Below, in pieces: positions 41,373-52,546 of a DNA stretch of 64,000 bases. How positions within the stretch are numbered: position 1 is the stretch's first letter; every line of letters begins with the position of its first letter. The stretch covers positions 2,630,001-2,694,000 of the forward strand of contig OX359199.1 of assembly GCA_947172415.1 (NCBI GenBank). The letters are read 5' to 3'. The notes beneath the pieces were generated by a model that saw only the letters and a program-made list of their open reading frames with translations, did not search any database and was not told the DNA's origin. The stretch comes from Chondrosia reniformis. Its lineage: Eukaryota; Porifera; Demospongiae; Chondrillida; Chondrillidae. Made by a program: the position numbers and the translations under genes.

Positions 41373-42349
41373 CAGTGGAACCTCTGAATAACGAACATCA
41401 TTGGGAAAATTTCTTTTTCCTTTATCTAGGAGGTTTTCTTTAATGGGAGGTTTTGGGTATTTCTTGTTTTTACACAGAAATAATTACTCAGACTTCATAT
41501 ATATTTACATGCACACATGTTACTACAGTTCTTGATTATGATCATCTATAGTAGTCTGTCTGGCACAAACTGAATGCAACATTGCAACTCTATCAATAAG
41601 GTTGCTGGTAGTAGTTGCTTCAATAAAGTGGGAATAGCTCTCCAAAAAGTATTTGATATCCTGCAGGGATTCTTTCGAATCCAATGATAGTTAAGCAGCT
41701 GCCATATATGGACAGGAGGAGCATCTCGAAGAAGATACTTTTCAAGATAATTTTAGTTCTGTATAAGTGTGTGCTCATTTACAAAGCTTTTTAAAGGACA
41801 TTTAAGAACGACAGTTCTTTGTTTGTCCTTATGGAAGCTTTCCTTTCTCTGTCGATTCTGTTCATATCTATCTTATTCGAGATGCTCCTCCTGTCTGCAG
41901 ATGGCAGCTGCTTACCTAATAATATTACTGGATTCGAATCTGGTCGAAATTCGGGTATAAGAAACATTGTGGTTAAAAGAATGCTTAGGTGTACGGGATG
42001 TTGTGGTTAAAAGAATGCTTAGGTGTACAGGATGTGTCTACCAAGTTACTGAGGTGTCAAATCAATACGTGTCAATAGATTGCGTATACTGCCTGCAATT
42101 CGCATTATTGTGACACACACTTTAATTCCCGATATATGTTCAAATTGTGAATCCCTTTTCCGTTAAATAGAGATAGAATTTACACTTCGGCAAAGGAGGT
42201 AAGTTTGTTATTACGGAACTGAGAGATTTCCGCTATACGGAGGGTTCTTACATACTACTTTAATGCAAAGTTCAGTCAGTGCTTTACTTCCGGGCAGTTG
42301 TAGTGGAGGTTTTCACTATTGGGAAGGTCCATTACCGGAGGTTCCACTG
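41373..42349. mobile_element. pogo-type non-autonomous element, copy 2
   Basis: 977 bp, CAGTGGAACCTCTGAATAAC to (complement) CAGTGGAACCTCCGGTAATG, flanked by TA. Nearly identical to 25219-26179. It differs by a 34-bp tandem duplication at about 41966-42035 and lacks copy 1's 18-bp GATTCTTTCGAATCCAGT duplication. Confidence 0.88.
41831..42117 (+). pseudogene. Captured signal-peptide exon in pogo-type MITE, copy 2
   Basis: [20 protein letters not shown], then [20 protein letters not shown] and [13 protein letters not shown]; a 34-bp duplication then breaks the frame before [13 protein letters not shown] and DCVYC. The hydrophobic leader, an NxT site and the CxxC pairs are conserved with copy 1. 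Unknown parent gene. 41670-41735 holds an inverted copy of 41876-41942 (codons about 16-37). Confidence 0.5.
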
Positions 42350-42403
42350 TACATATTAAATATATACTACAAGATAAATAAAAATATATATTTAAGAAAT
42401 GAA

Positions 42404-43140
42404 ATTAGAAGCAGGGATGGCAGTGCTTTCAACAGTCACTAACAAATCTGCAAAAAGAAGCAAAACAAGAAAGGAAACTTGTGACAAGGATAACCATACA
42501 GAAGTGGTATACGTACTCAAATTTAAGTGACTTAACCATACACATCACTTCCATTTTGGGACACATCGGAATAACCCAAGTAGGGATGGTGTGCCCAAGC
42601 CTACTTCTAAATTCATTTTAGGGCGCCATAGGCACCCCTATATTGTTTTCAGAAATTTTGTTAACGTATGGCTTCCTGTTAGTATCCTTGTATATATAGT
42701 TACAAATTTAAGAGATCCAACTGACTATGTAACATTAAAATTACAATTACGTACTAGCTACACAGTGCCAGTTACAAATTTAAAGAGATCCAAGTGACCA
42801 CTAGGATAATCAGTATTTTAAATATTATGTATAGTTGCAGGCTTTGAAATCTTCAACTACTGCATAGAGAGTAGTAGTTGATACAGATCATCCAATTGCA
42901 AGGTAGACTGGAACACATGGCCCACCAATTACCTTTTCACACCTTAGTATAGACTGAAGAGGATGCATCTGCATGCCATATATCAACAAAGTTTCCAGTC
43001 TTAAAGGGGTCTTAGCTAATAACCATAGCAGATTTGATTTGCCTTGTGAGGGAGCTAAGAATACCAACGGTCAGTTGCATGCATGCATCAACATGACATA
43101 CGTATATATAAAGGCCTTGGCCTTAAGGTATATATATATA
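42404..43140. repeat. Repeat fragments (inverted-repeat MITE half, fold-back arm)
   Basis: 42404-42600 is a diverged half of the 36634-36997 MITE. 42620-43090 is a right-arm copy of the 8720-12690 fold-back element. Peptides over it are by-products. Confidence 0.7.
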
Positions 43141-44160
43141 CAATATTATATATAAGGACATTGTACATAATATTTTAGTAAGTATGCTATCAAACCAATA
43201 TAAAAATATGGCCCCTTTATGAAAATATTAAAAATGCTTCTGAAAGCCCTATTTAGTATAGATACTACATTTTCAATATGTTCAGATATTATACTTACAG
43301 TAAAGGTATAAACAATTTTAAATTGGAAACCATTTTATTCAAAACAAGTTCGTACATGTCAATTGATGAGTTTAATGCCATCACAAAATATGAAATACGA
43401 TGTACATGTTTGTATCACTATACAGTAGCTATGTTAAGGTTTTGTTTGGAATCATTTGTGTATATATTTTACACATAAAGATTTAAACTGTATTTATATT
43501 ATATATGGCTTAAGTTGAATATATTATACACATGCATACGAATCTTTACTCCATCATAATCATGCATAGTTATATTATACTGTAACTTGTTATATATATA
43601 TATAATTATCAATACACACTTAATAATGTATAAATGTATAGGCACTCAAAATTTACACAATTAATATAGTCTGTATACGTATGCTTTGCTTTTTACAATT
43701 CTTATGTATGTGCATTTACTCTCAAATGTCTTCAATTTCATTTGGATCCTGCTCAGATACTCCACTTTCATAATTGCTGTCTGGTGACATATATATGTAT
43801 ATATCTGTCAAAAAGTGGCGGACGTTCAACCGGCAATCGTTTTCTTGCTTAAAATCAGCTTTATCCTAGAACATTGAACGAATGAAATTGATTTAAAACC
43901 ACCCTTACTAATACTATGTAATGTAAAGCTTGCGTATAATTCTTTTCTGCAAGACATACCTAGAAATAAAACAATAATTGTTTAGATGGAATGGAACAGT
44001 ACAATAGTATATAGCAATGGCAATATGTGAACAGGTTACATCAAAAAGAAATCAATAGTAGTCTAAGTGCTCATTTTACAATTAATAGCTAAAATATGAT
44101 ATCATTTTACTATTAATAACTAAAACATGATAAGATGATCTAAAATAGTATCAGAACATG
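43141..44160. other. AT-rich spacer
   Basis: No gene recognised. 43790-43990 is a diverged copy of the repeat at 12800-13010. A small minus-strand frame at 43725-43790 (SNYESGVSEQDPNEIED) matches nothing I know. Confidence 0.4.
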
Positions 44161-44369
44161 ATGTCAGATGTGAGAGTCATGTTGAGGGGATACGACCCGC
44201 AGATGTGGCCAACTCAATATGTTAGGTATTTTGGTGGTTGAATTTTACGATCCTGGAACCTCTAATTGCCGAGATAGCAGACCATAGGAGGCTGAACAAA
44301 TGCCTACATCTAAGCTATGTCATCACCAGACTGCACTTCCGTCCTCTCTTCACTGCCAGCTGAGCTGCT

Positions 44370-45250
44370 AGTCACTTACATGCAATGGTGGTAGTGGACC
44401 CCATACCTCCAGAGGCCAAGAAAATGAGGGGTGTGAATGAGCCATGTTTGATTTCCCTAATTCGCTGGTCATAGGCTCTTCCCTCGTTCGTGCCACAGGA
44501 ATGTTGTGCTGAGCGTGCAATTCTGGTTAGAAGATGCCAGAGGGTTAAAGACCCTAACATCAATGAATTCATCTTGTTGTGGATTCCAGAATCGCTTGCA
44601 TCTGATGTCAACACGGCTGTCATCCTGAGTGAATGCTGAACCTCCACGTATTGTCTCACCACTGAGTGGCTGCAGGGTTGGGTCAGTTTCTGTCAAAGTA
44701 CTTACTTCCTCCATTAGAGTAGCCATGAGGTCACGGATGTCATTGTGCTGATGTATTGGCAGACCTCCTTTTGTACAGCTTATTGCATGCTATACACTGT
44801 TTGCTTTCCCTCAGGAGCAAATGATGGAAAGTCGCTTGTGAAGAGAAATCCATGTTCCTCTATGAGAAGTATTCTGAGCCACACGGATGCCCTTTTTGCT
44901 AGGCCAGGGTAACTGCTTTGTGGGTGGAGTTTGACAGCAAGCCAGGTGTTTTTTCATGTTCTCTTCCTTTTGGTGTTTGTTTGCATTCCTGACACATTTT
45001 TGGGCCTGTTTTTGTTAGACTTCAATCTCAGCATCATTCTCTTTAATCTCCTTCAGGATGGACTTCACTAGAGGTCCAGTCACAGCAGTTGAGTTTGATG
45101 TTTCATGACTTGCAACTTCTGGCAGAATGGGGAGTCCCATGTCACCAATTTTGATGGGTAGTGAGAACAGCTTCCTGTCTGCATTGTTGATAGCCCGCTT
45201 GCACATTAAGGCTGGCCTAGAATTGACCGCAATGAAGCAACTACCGGAAA
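44370..45250 (-). pseudogene. C-terminal relic of the WYADDATA-type reverse transcriptase family
   Basis: Minus-strand fragments in three frames: ADRKLFSLPIKIGDMGLPIL (about 45190-45120), CTKGGLPIHQHNDIRDLMA (about 44790), DPTLQPLSGE and SRVDIRCKRFWNPQQDEFID (about 44680-44560), and REIKHGSFTPLIFLASGGMG (about 44470-44400). The DPTLQPLSGE..RVDIR segment parallels [13 protein letters not shown] of the relic at 13815-15122, so both derive from one family. Non-functional. Confidence 0.65.
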
Positions 45251-45509
45251 TGGTTAACCTCTGAATGCTCCCTTTTTTCTTTAATCGCTACCCACTTAAT
45301 GCCCAGAAGCCACTTTAGTGGCATGACTTTTTGAAGTGACTGCACCATTGTAGACGACCTTATTTCACTGATCTACTAAGCCGGTGAGCTGTTTAGACTT
45401 CCTTCTATTGCACTATAACCCTAAAATGTAATTCACACAAACATTGTTCGTAAAATTAATATATACACTTTTGAACGCATTATAGACAAATCAATTTATG
45501 TAATAGATA

Positions 45510-45630
45510 TACCACAGCACTGAGGTGTATATGGGTTTTGGAGTCATGAGACCCGAGGGCGCATAGCACAAAGGCGTGTGACTCCAAAATCCATATATAT
45601 ATACCCAGATGCCGTGGTATATGTCTTATA
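45510..45630. repeat. Short palindromic repeat
   Basis: About 120 bp. ATACCACAGCACTGAGGTGT and GGGTTTTGGAGTCA pair with TGACTCCAAAATCC and GATGCCGTGGTAT. A related half lies at 24849-24922. Confidence 0.7.
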
Positions 45631-45841
45631 TACACATTTTGAAGCCTACGCAGTGTTTATACACATTTGGCAGGATTCTTTTAAGCTTTTTTCATTGTTA
45701 TTGTATAAATTCAATTAACACCTTTCAATAATTGGCAGTGATACAAGAGCCAACAAGGGTAGTAAAACGTATGCTAGAGCCTCTATACAACAAAGGGCAC
45801 CATATTTACACAGATAACTTCTTCTCAAGTGTTACACTATA

Positions 45842-47218
45842 GTGTGTGCCATCATAAATTGCCCCTTCAAATTTCAATTATATTTTAGTCTCATAGGCTT
45901 TAAAATGTGAGAAGTGTAAATATCCTTGATTAATTTTTGATATTGTAATTAAAAGGGCCGAGGAATAGGAAAAAAATATTTTTAGCCAATCAAATCTCTG
46001 TTGCTAAGACGCAAACTAGGGATTACATCATTATTGATGGCGAAATTTTAGGATTTTTAATGGCTGACTTTCTTTGTAAAGAATTTTCTGATTCTTTGTT
46101 GATTGTTTGATGACATGGAGACACCAAAAACTTGGAAGAAATAGAGAACAACTACAAGTTCCTTAGAGAAGACAAGTTAAGCGAAAAAAATGAAATAGTT
46201 AGGTCTGAAGATGAGGATGCCCAATTAAAGGAAAATCTCCTTATTGAAGATTCTAGTGATTATGACAGTGATACTGAGAATGAAGATCGGGAATATGGGT
46301 TTTCTTATGAAAATGCCAAGGCTACTTACACAGAATGGATTGAGAGTCTTGAAAGAGATGGCTTTTTGATGGATTTCGTGATTAGCAACGTTGGTTTAAA
46401 AGTGAAGGAGTCATCAAAACTGACTGCCATATGAATAAATATTGGAGAAAGATCCAATAGAGGATGGAGAAATAAGTATTACAAATCATATGGAGGTTTC
46501 GGTGACTTTAAGAGGGCCAAGCACAGGAGGCATAATCTTTTAGATGACTAAGACTTGAAAGAAACGTCCTCAACAAGGATACGCTCACAGTTACAACTGA
46601 TGATGTCAGGAAATACTTCAGAACATTTAGAGACTATATACAAGCCTATAAGAAGAATTTAGGAGTAGTAGAAGCAGAAGAAGCAGTGAAGACATATAAA
46701 TCCCGTTGTAGCATTTTTTCACCTAATTCATAGCCAGCTAAACCTTCGATACTTACTTTTTTCAAATTTTTGTTCTGTAACTTTTCTTGCTTTATCCATA
46801 CATATTTTAATCATCCCACTATAGAAGCATTTCCTTAAACAACTATTTTTAAATTTCTACATATATGATACCTTATATTTGACACATTTACTTTGATAAA
46901 ATCACCAATAAGGAAGTAATCTAAATTCTGCTCTGTAACATTTAGAGATAATACCCTTGTAAAGTTTTTTGCCAAAATTTATAGTTAATGTACAAAGCTG
47001 CTAATCAAAAATTCTAAATTAATGAGAAATTTAAAATGCGGCCATTTTCTAGGGATTTCGTAAGTTGCGTTACCATGGTGACACAAAAAGCTAACATATT
47101 ATCAACAATTTGTTCAGTAATCACTCCTACCAATTTTTTAATTTTTGTTGTTTCCAAATTTGAATTTCATCAAAATATACATTAAAATATTTTTGGGGCA
47201 AGTTATGGTGGCACACAC
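45842..47218 (+). mobile_element. TA-flanked DNA element with unrecognised acidic ORF
   Basis: 1377 bp. Termini GTGTGTGCCATCATAAATTG and (complement) GTGTGTGCCACCATAACTTG, flanked by TA on both sides (45840-45841, 47219-47220). Removing the element and one TA restores an in-frame piggyBac reading (VTL-YNH), which fixes the boundaries. It encodes no recognisable transposase. Confidence 0.82.
46115..46732 (+). pseudogene. Unrecognised acidic protein of the TA-flanked element
   Basis: Reading METPKTW, then after a one-base shift IENNYKFLREDKL, a Glu/Asp-rich region (DSSDYDSDTENEDREYG, about 46245-46310), YTEWIESLERDGFLMDFVIS, then a stop near 46432. Further frames continue as RNKYYKSYGGFGDFKRAKH and TDDVRKYFRTFRDYIQAYKK, stopping near 46732. 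About 200 residues in all. I know no family with this text. It could be a truncated accessory or transposase protein. Confidence 0.4.
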
Positions 47219-47280
47219 TATAACCACATCTTGAAGGGAAAAGGAGACATTCATTAATGGTGTGGCTAGAACTGGCTATA

Positions 47281-47770
47281 AGGGATAGCCACAAACCTTA
47301 AAAAGATAAAAGGTCAGTAGCTTTATAAATACAATTATCAATATCAAATCATTATTATACTGGTGACTCCACTTAGCCAAATGGCTACTTTCCAGGAAAT
47401 CAAGTGAAGTGACAAATGAATAGTACATTGTAAAATGAAAAAGAGTAAGACAAGTTAATGAAAACAAAAAAGAGAAAGGGAATGATAATTATGGGTGACA
47501 TTGGAAAATAATATAGTTTGAACTGGATATGCAGAATAGGATAAAATTGGAATACATTCATAGCAATAATAGTGGATTATTAACAGTTCCTTAATTGGGT
47601 CAATCTATAGCTGAGTGCCTTCTTCCCATATTCCCTGTGAACTTGATTCACACACAGGTAGCCTCTTGCAGCCCCTCTTGTATGATAATGGTGAATGGCC
47701 GATACATTTGTTTAGAGATTTTTAAGGTACGATGGAGGGGACGTTCCTAACCTAGGTTGCAATAGTTCTT
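47281..47770. other. Spacer
   Basis: No gene or repeat recognised in this 490 bp. Confidence 0.4.
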
Positions 47771-48690
47771 AACCTAAAGAAAATAGTTTCTGCCTTTGTA
47801 TATCAGAGAAGGATGTCCAATTAAGGGTAGTTAGAGCCTCTGTTGCAGAAAAAGATTTAGGGACCTTCAGAATGATGCAACCTGCATAGTTTTGAAGCCA
47901 TTGAAGGCAGGCGGAGTCGGTCAAACAACAGGGGTCCCACATATATAAGGCTGCAATAGTCAAAACAAGTTGCAATGTAGGCAAAACAGAAAGCTTTCAG
48001 ATCTTGCCAGGTAGGAACCAGGAAAGTCTCCTCATTAGGTGAACATTACGTGAGGATGATTTTACTATGCTATCCATGTGCGGTCCCCAGTGTAGATGGT
48101 GATCAATAATGACCACCAAAAGCTTAAAGTCTCTACTTGTTCAATAATAGAACCATTGAAAGCGACGTTCAGGGCTGAAGGGCGTTTCTTCCTAGGGTGA
48201 ATCAACATACATTTAGACTTTGCTACATTTAAGGAGAGCCCATTGTCAATCAGCCACTGGTTCACACATGACATAATTGCATTCAATCTTGAACTAATGC
48301 TGCCAGTTATCTTACTAGATGTAAAGATGGTAGTGTCATCAGCGAACAAAGCTGTCTGCAAAGGAAACGTTGTGGCTGCAGGGAGATTAATTAATGTATA
48401 TTGAAAATTAGAGGGGGCCAAGAACTGAGCCTTGTGGGACACCATAGCCAATGTGGAGATACGGTGAGGCTGTACTGTTGACAGCAACAGCTTGGACACT
48501 GTTGGAAAGGTAGGACTTAATCCACTGGCACAATTTATCGCCCAAATTGAATTGAACTCACAACTTGTCAAGAGGAAGAGAGTGGTTGATAGTGTCAAAA
48601 GCCTTTGCTGCTATGTCCAGATACACAACGCCAACCATATTTCTGCTGTCTAGAGATTTATACCAGGAGTGAGTGAGATACAAAAAGGGA
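47770..48690 (-). pseudogene. Non-LTR (APE-type, Jockey/CR1-like) reverse transcriptase relic
   Basis: Minus strand: VVYLDIAAKAFDTINHSLPL (about 48640-48580, the L-D-x-x-K-A-F-D palm motif), WIKSYLSNSVQAVAVN, HIGYGVPQGSVLGP in broken frames (about 48480-48420), then ALFADDTTIFTSS (about 48345), SCVNQWLIDNGLSLNVAKSK and MLIHPRKK. The FADDT box with following NGLxLNxxKSK is typical of APE-class non-LTR elements and unlike the R2-like copies. 3' coding continues, degraded, to about 47770. Frameshifts and stops throughout. Confidence 0.82.
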
Positions 48691-48849
48691 TTGCGTAAAG
48701 TGACTAGGACTAGTCTTCCACTAATCTGACATGGCTTAGGTATCAGTCTCTACTCAAATTGTTTTAAGACAGAAGCGTGCCAATTCCCTAGTTACTAAAA
48801 TTTTTACACAATATGCCCCTATGATGTAGTTATCCATAAGCATGTTTGT

Positions 48850-49095
48850 GCACTAGCATGAAATAAAAGGAAGAAGAAGAAAAAGAAAATGAGGAAAACC
48901 GGAAGCAGACCTGCAACTGTTTTGCCAACTCCGAGCCTTTATGTGCTCTTCAAAAGTACCTTCCCGCAATTGGCATCATACAAAAAGAAACATTACTAGT
49001 TTAAAAGAACTAAAGACGATTTCACTGCCGATTTATATCCGTAATACATTAAATACGGCCGCCATGTTTTTTCGGGCTATCCCTACTTATAGAGA
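48850..49095. repeat. Diverged relative of the 36998-38370 repeat
   Basis: Contains AAGAAGAAGAAAAAGAAAAT and, at the right end, GCCGCCATGTTTTTTCGGGC leading into CTACTTATAGAGA. Confidence 0.5.
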
Positions 49096-49727
49096 ACTGC
49101 CGTACTCTCTGATAGGTATCAAATACTTGCCATATGCATCAATTACATATCCCAAAAGTATCACAAATGTAACCCATACATTGTGCGTACATATCCCATT
49201 CCTATGACACGCATATCACATACTTATGCCATAGTTACAGCATATGTTACCCCATACATAATGAATACTTATGCTATTATTATGATATTCATGTTACATA
49301 CCTGTGATTTAGGTATAACATACGAATGCCATGTATTTCATATATGTATGCCATAATATGTATCACATAATTATAAGTATTACATTCACACAAGGATTGC
49401 ATATATTTCATATTACTATGACATTCATATGAGATACATATGCCAGATGTATGCCAGACAAATCTCTTATCCCATGCGTATTGCATATATATCTCATTAT
49501 GTGTATATAACATATATACTTATGCCATATGTATCACATACCAATGTTAGATGTATCACATATATACGTATTCCATACTTATTGCATGCATATTGTATTA
49601 GTATGATGTTCATGTCACATGTCTCTGCCATAGATATCACGTACGTATGCATATCATATGTATTACATTAATATCACCTACATATCCGATGCGTATTGCG
49701 GACATATACCATTCATATTACATATCG

Positions 49728-50015
49728 TAGTTCAGGAAATTTTCGTGTTAAAATATTTTTGTGGTCTGGGTCGCACAAGCAATTGTTGCTGCTGGTACTT
49801 CGGACGAAAGTGAGCCCTTTGAGTCGGGTACACCGTCCTTGCGCTGCAGGTATTACAGTAGAGCCATTTTAGCCGCACTCAGCTGTGTTGCGTTTACATA
49901 TACGTAGATTGTACATGTTATTATTCATTGTTAAAAATATTTCGTTTGATAAATTTTCGTGGTTTGAGCCAACCACGAAAGTATTTTAACAACACAAATT
50001 TACTGAATTACGGTA
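49728..50015. repeat. Inverted-repeat MITE inside the satellite
   Basis: TTCAGGAAATTTTCGTGTTA at the left and (complement) TTCAGTAAATTTGTGTTGTT at the right. Both continue into AAAATA(T/C)TTT(T/C)GTGGT. It contains a less AT-rich middle. Confidence 0.7.
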
Positions 50016-50092
50016 CATATCATTTATTTATGCCATTAGTAAAACATACGTATGCCTGACAAATGTATGACATTCGATCACATATATATATA

Positions 50093-50522
50093 CAGTAGTA
50101 CCCTTTTAAGAGATTTCTCTAGTGAACGACAACCCGAGTATAAGACCAGCTTCACTAGTCTCGGATGCATGCTACATAATAAATACCCCTTCAGCGCAGA
50201 GCATCCCTAGTACGTGACCAGCGACGTCCGTATATATAATGTCACTTTAACGACCGCCTGACATAATATACTGCACCAAATTTTTTGTCCGAGTCGATGT
50301 GCGTGAATCTTACCTTAGTTTCAGCATCAAATGGCATTGGCAAGCTCTAAAAGAGGGTTTTGACCCTGAAAGAAAGGATAGGAGTCTTAAAATCAATTGA
50401 GAAGGGCAAATCTTGCCGTGAAGTAGCGAAGGATTTGGGCATTGGAAAAATACTAAATCCGGGGATACTGAAGGATAAAGATGGCAGACACTTCCCTTGA
50501 GTGGTCAAAAGGGGTACTCCTG
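50093..50522 (+). mobile_element. Deleted pogo/Tigger-like element with HTH remnant
   Basis: Left end CAGTAGTACCCTTTTAAGAG after TA; right end complement CAGGAGTACCCCTTTTGACC. Inside, a + strand frame at 50355-50450 reads RVLTLKERIGVLKSIEKGKS and CREVAKDLGIGK, the CENP-B/pogo N-terminal helix-turn-helix. The rest of the transposase is gone. Confidence 0.7.
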
Positions 50523-50639
50523 CAGTCCAAAGATATAACATACAGATGCCAGATACATATTGAATTATGTATCGCGTACGCAACCTACTCAGGTGAAATA
50601 TGTGCAAATTGCACACAAAAAGATTGTTTTATAGTTTTA

Positions 50640-51420
50640 AAAGGATTTGTTTATATAAGAGTGTCTCATAATTAAATGCGTAGGTTGGTCATGTGCAAGG
50701 TACGTGATTTGATTGATGATTCCTTTTGACAAGTAAAATTATTAATACAGACATGTTGTTTTATCTTTTGTTTCTTGGGAGATAGTTTTACCTGCAACAG
50801 ATGATTTAACTCACTGATTGATCAAATCTCCAAATTGAATGTCAAAATTAAGTTACGTATTCAATGATGTCATATATAATTACCTAGTGACTTCAATGTG
50901 ACTTTGGCTTTAGCAACAATCTTTTATACCTCTCAATTTGTTCTCAAAATGCGGTCAGGTAAATGAAGACTCAGAATTTAATGGCTTTTTAATCAAACGT
51001 AAGATTAAATTTACACAGAGGTGCTTTGCAATATCTACTTACATTGCTTATATGTTCATAAAATTGTCTAAAATTCCTTTAAAAAATTAAAAGTGGTACA
51101 TCTCAGTTATGAAATGGAATTTTAAGGGGCACCTTGGTGAAAAGTTAGATATTATTGTTAGAAGTTTGGTGATGCTAGAATTACGACTTTTAACCTTGGT
51201 TTTCATGACCGCATTTTCAATTAAAAGTTTTTAATATCGGAATAAATCATTCATTGGTAAGTGATTTACAAGAAAGTTATCAGTCAAATATTGAGGTAGA
51301 TAGTTTCAAAGTTATTAGTTCTTTTTTGATCTTCTGACATCTAATAGAAGCGGGGAAAATAAAGGCAAATTATAGGGTCATTTTTGAGTGGCTAATTTGA
51401 ACGTTTTTGGCTGCAATTTG
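50640..51420. other. AT-rich spacer
   Basis: No gene, RNA or repeat recognised. Confidence 0.4.
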
Positions 51421-51501
51421 CACATGTTCTACCTGCATATAGGTGTGGCATATATAGCCCATTTGTATGTCAAACATATCACAAATATATACTGAGGTTA
51501 A

Positions 51502-51942
51502 CCTTTTAATGACTGTGTGTAAGTGTTACCGCAAGCCCCTTATGGACTGAAGGCCACATTTGTGGCACGAGTGTAAAAACTACCTCTTCTAACCTTTTCA
51601 AGTTCCATTTGTACTTTTGTTGGTTAGGATAACATCCAAAAAACCTTCGCTGAAGTTAAGAGACAAAATTATTGGATATTGCCGAAAACTGGGCAGCAAA
51701 TAGGGCTTCTGACAACCATTTTCCTAAAACACTTGCGTAATCCATATATTTGCCATATCTAATACTTTTCTTCATAAAACAGTTTTACTACTGTAGAAAC
51801 CTATAATATTTTACAGGTATATTCCACTGTATAAACGCTATCAAATAATATGAATTTCGGAAAGATCGTATTATTTAACTTTGCCGTCGATAATGGTCTA
51901 TTAAATATTGAGCCACAAATGTGGCTTTCAGTTGATGAAGGG
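51502..51942. mobile_element. piggyBac-type MITE with TTAA target sites
   Basis: Flanked by TTAA on both sides (51498-51501, 51943-51946). Ends CCTTTTAATGACTG and (complement) CCCTTCATCAACTG. An inner GCCACATTTGTGGC hairpin is repeated near each end. 441 bp, non-coding, inserted into the satellite. Confidence 0.78.
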
Positions 51943-52023
51943 TTAAACAAACATATGCAAGACGTATGACATATGTATCGAAAGGGGAGATTATTGCACT
52001 TGAGCCTGTGCTAGGCTATTGTT

Positions 52024-52408
52024 GCAAATAATAAACAACACTGGATAATTACGGCAACCAACCAAGTGACAATCGTCCAATCGACCAAAGTCAAAATTTT
52101 CATTTGAGCGCCTAGTCATGCCTTGACTGTAGCCTCCATTCTCTCTTATCATAAAACCACAAGTGTTTCAATTGGGGTGGATTGATAAGCAGATAACAGT
52201 CATCCATTTTCAGCTACCCATGAATACCACACTGATGAGCCCTAAAGAGGGCGAAAGACCTGTCTGTGGTTCATTGCTGCCTTTTTGCCATCATTGGATG
52301 AATGGGAGGTCATCACTGGTTGCCACCAATAGGACTTCAGTTCCCAGCTAAGTAGACGACTGCCACTTGGTTGGTCGGCGTAATTATTTAGTGTTGTTTA
52401 TTATTTGC
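52024..52408. repeat. Inverted-repeat MITE
   Basis: About 45-bp inverted ends: GCAAATAATAAACAACACTG at the left and the complement of AGTGTTGTTTATTATTTGC at the right, each followed by ACCAACCAAGTG or its complement. 385 bp, non-coding. Confidence 0.85.
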
Positions 52409-52510
52409 GACATATGTATCCTATGCAAACGACACAAGTATCACATATCCCAAAGACCTATTACATGGGTGTTGCATACATTTTCTCCTTAGTTTTACAT
52501 GTGTCCCGTT

Positions 52511-52514
52511 GGTT

Positions 52515-52546
<32 letters not shown>

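Larger units (their letters stand above)
45735..47275 (+). pseudogene. piggyBac transposase fragment, split by a TA-flanked element
   Basis: PTRVVKRMLEPLYNKGHHIYTDNFFSSVTL (in two pieces: TRVVKRMLEPLYNK, then HHIYTDNFFSS) is the catalytic-region block of piggyBac transposases around the DNFFSS Asp. It stops at 45841 and resumes at 47219 as YNHILKGKGD, exactly the continuation expected, so the 45842-47218 insert sits inside it. Both ends are truncated. Confidence 0.75.
49100..52510. repeat. Degenerate CATAC/GTATG satellite, interrupted
   Basis: Loose repetition of words such as TATCACATACTTATGCCATA and GCATATGTATCACATAC in 49100-49727, 50016-50092, 51425-51497, 51947-51980 and 52409-52510, with another patch at 40885-41015. 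The unit is roughly 20-24 bp but very diverged. The gaps are occupied by separate short elements. Frames over the satellite have no coding meaning. Confidence 0.7.

Noticed and set aside
49100-49727. Regularly spaced short repeats, considered as a CRISPR-like array
   Set aside because: Units are contiguous, highly diverged and without unique spacers, and the DNA is eukaryotic. It is a degenerate satellite.
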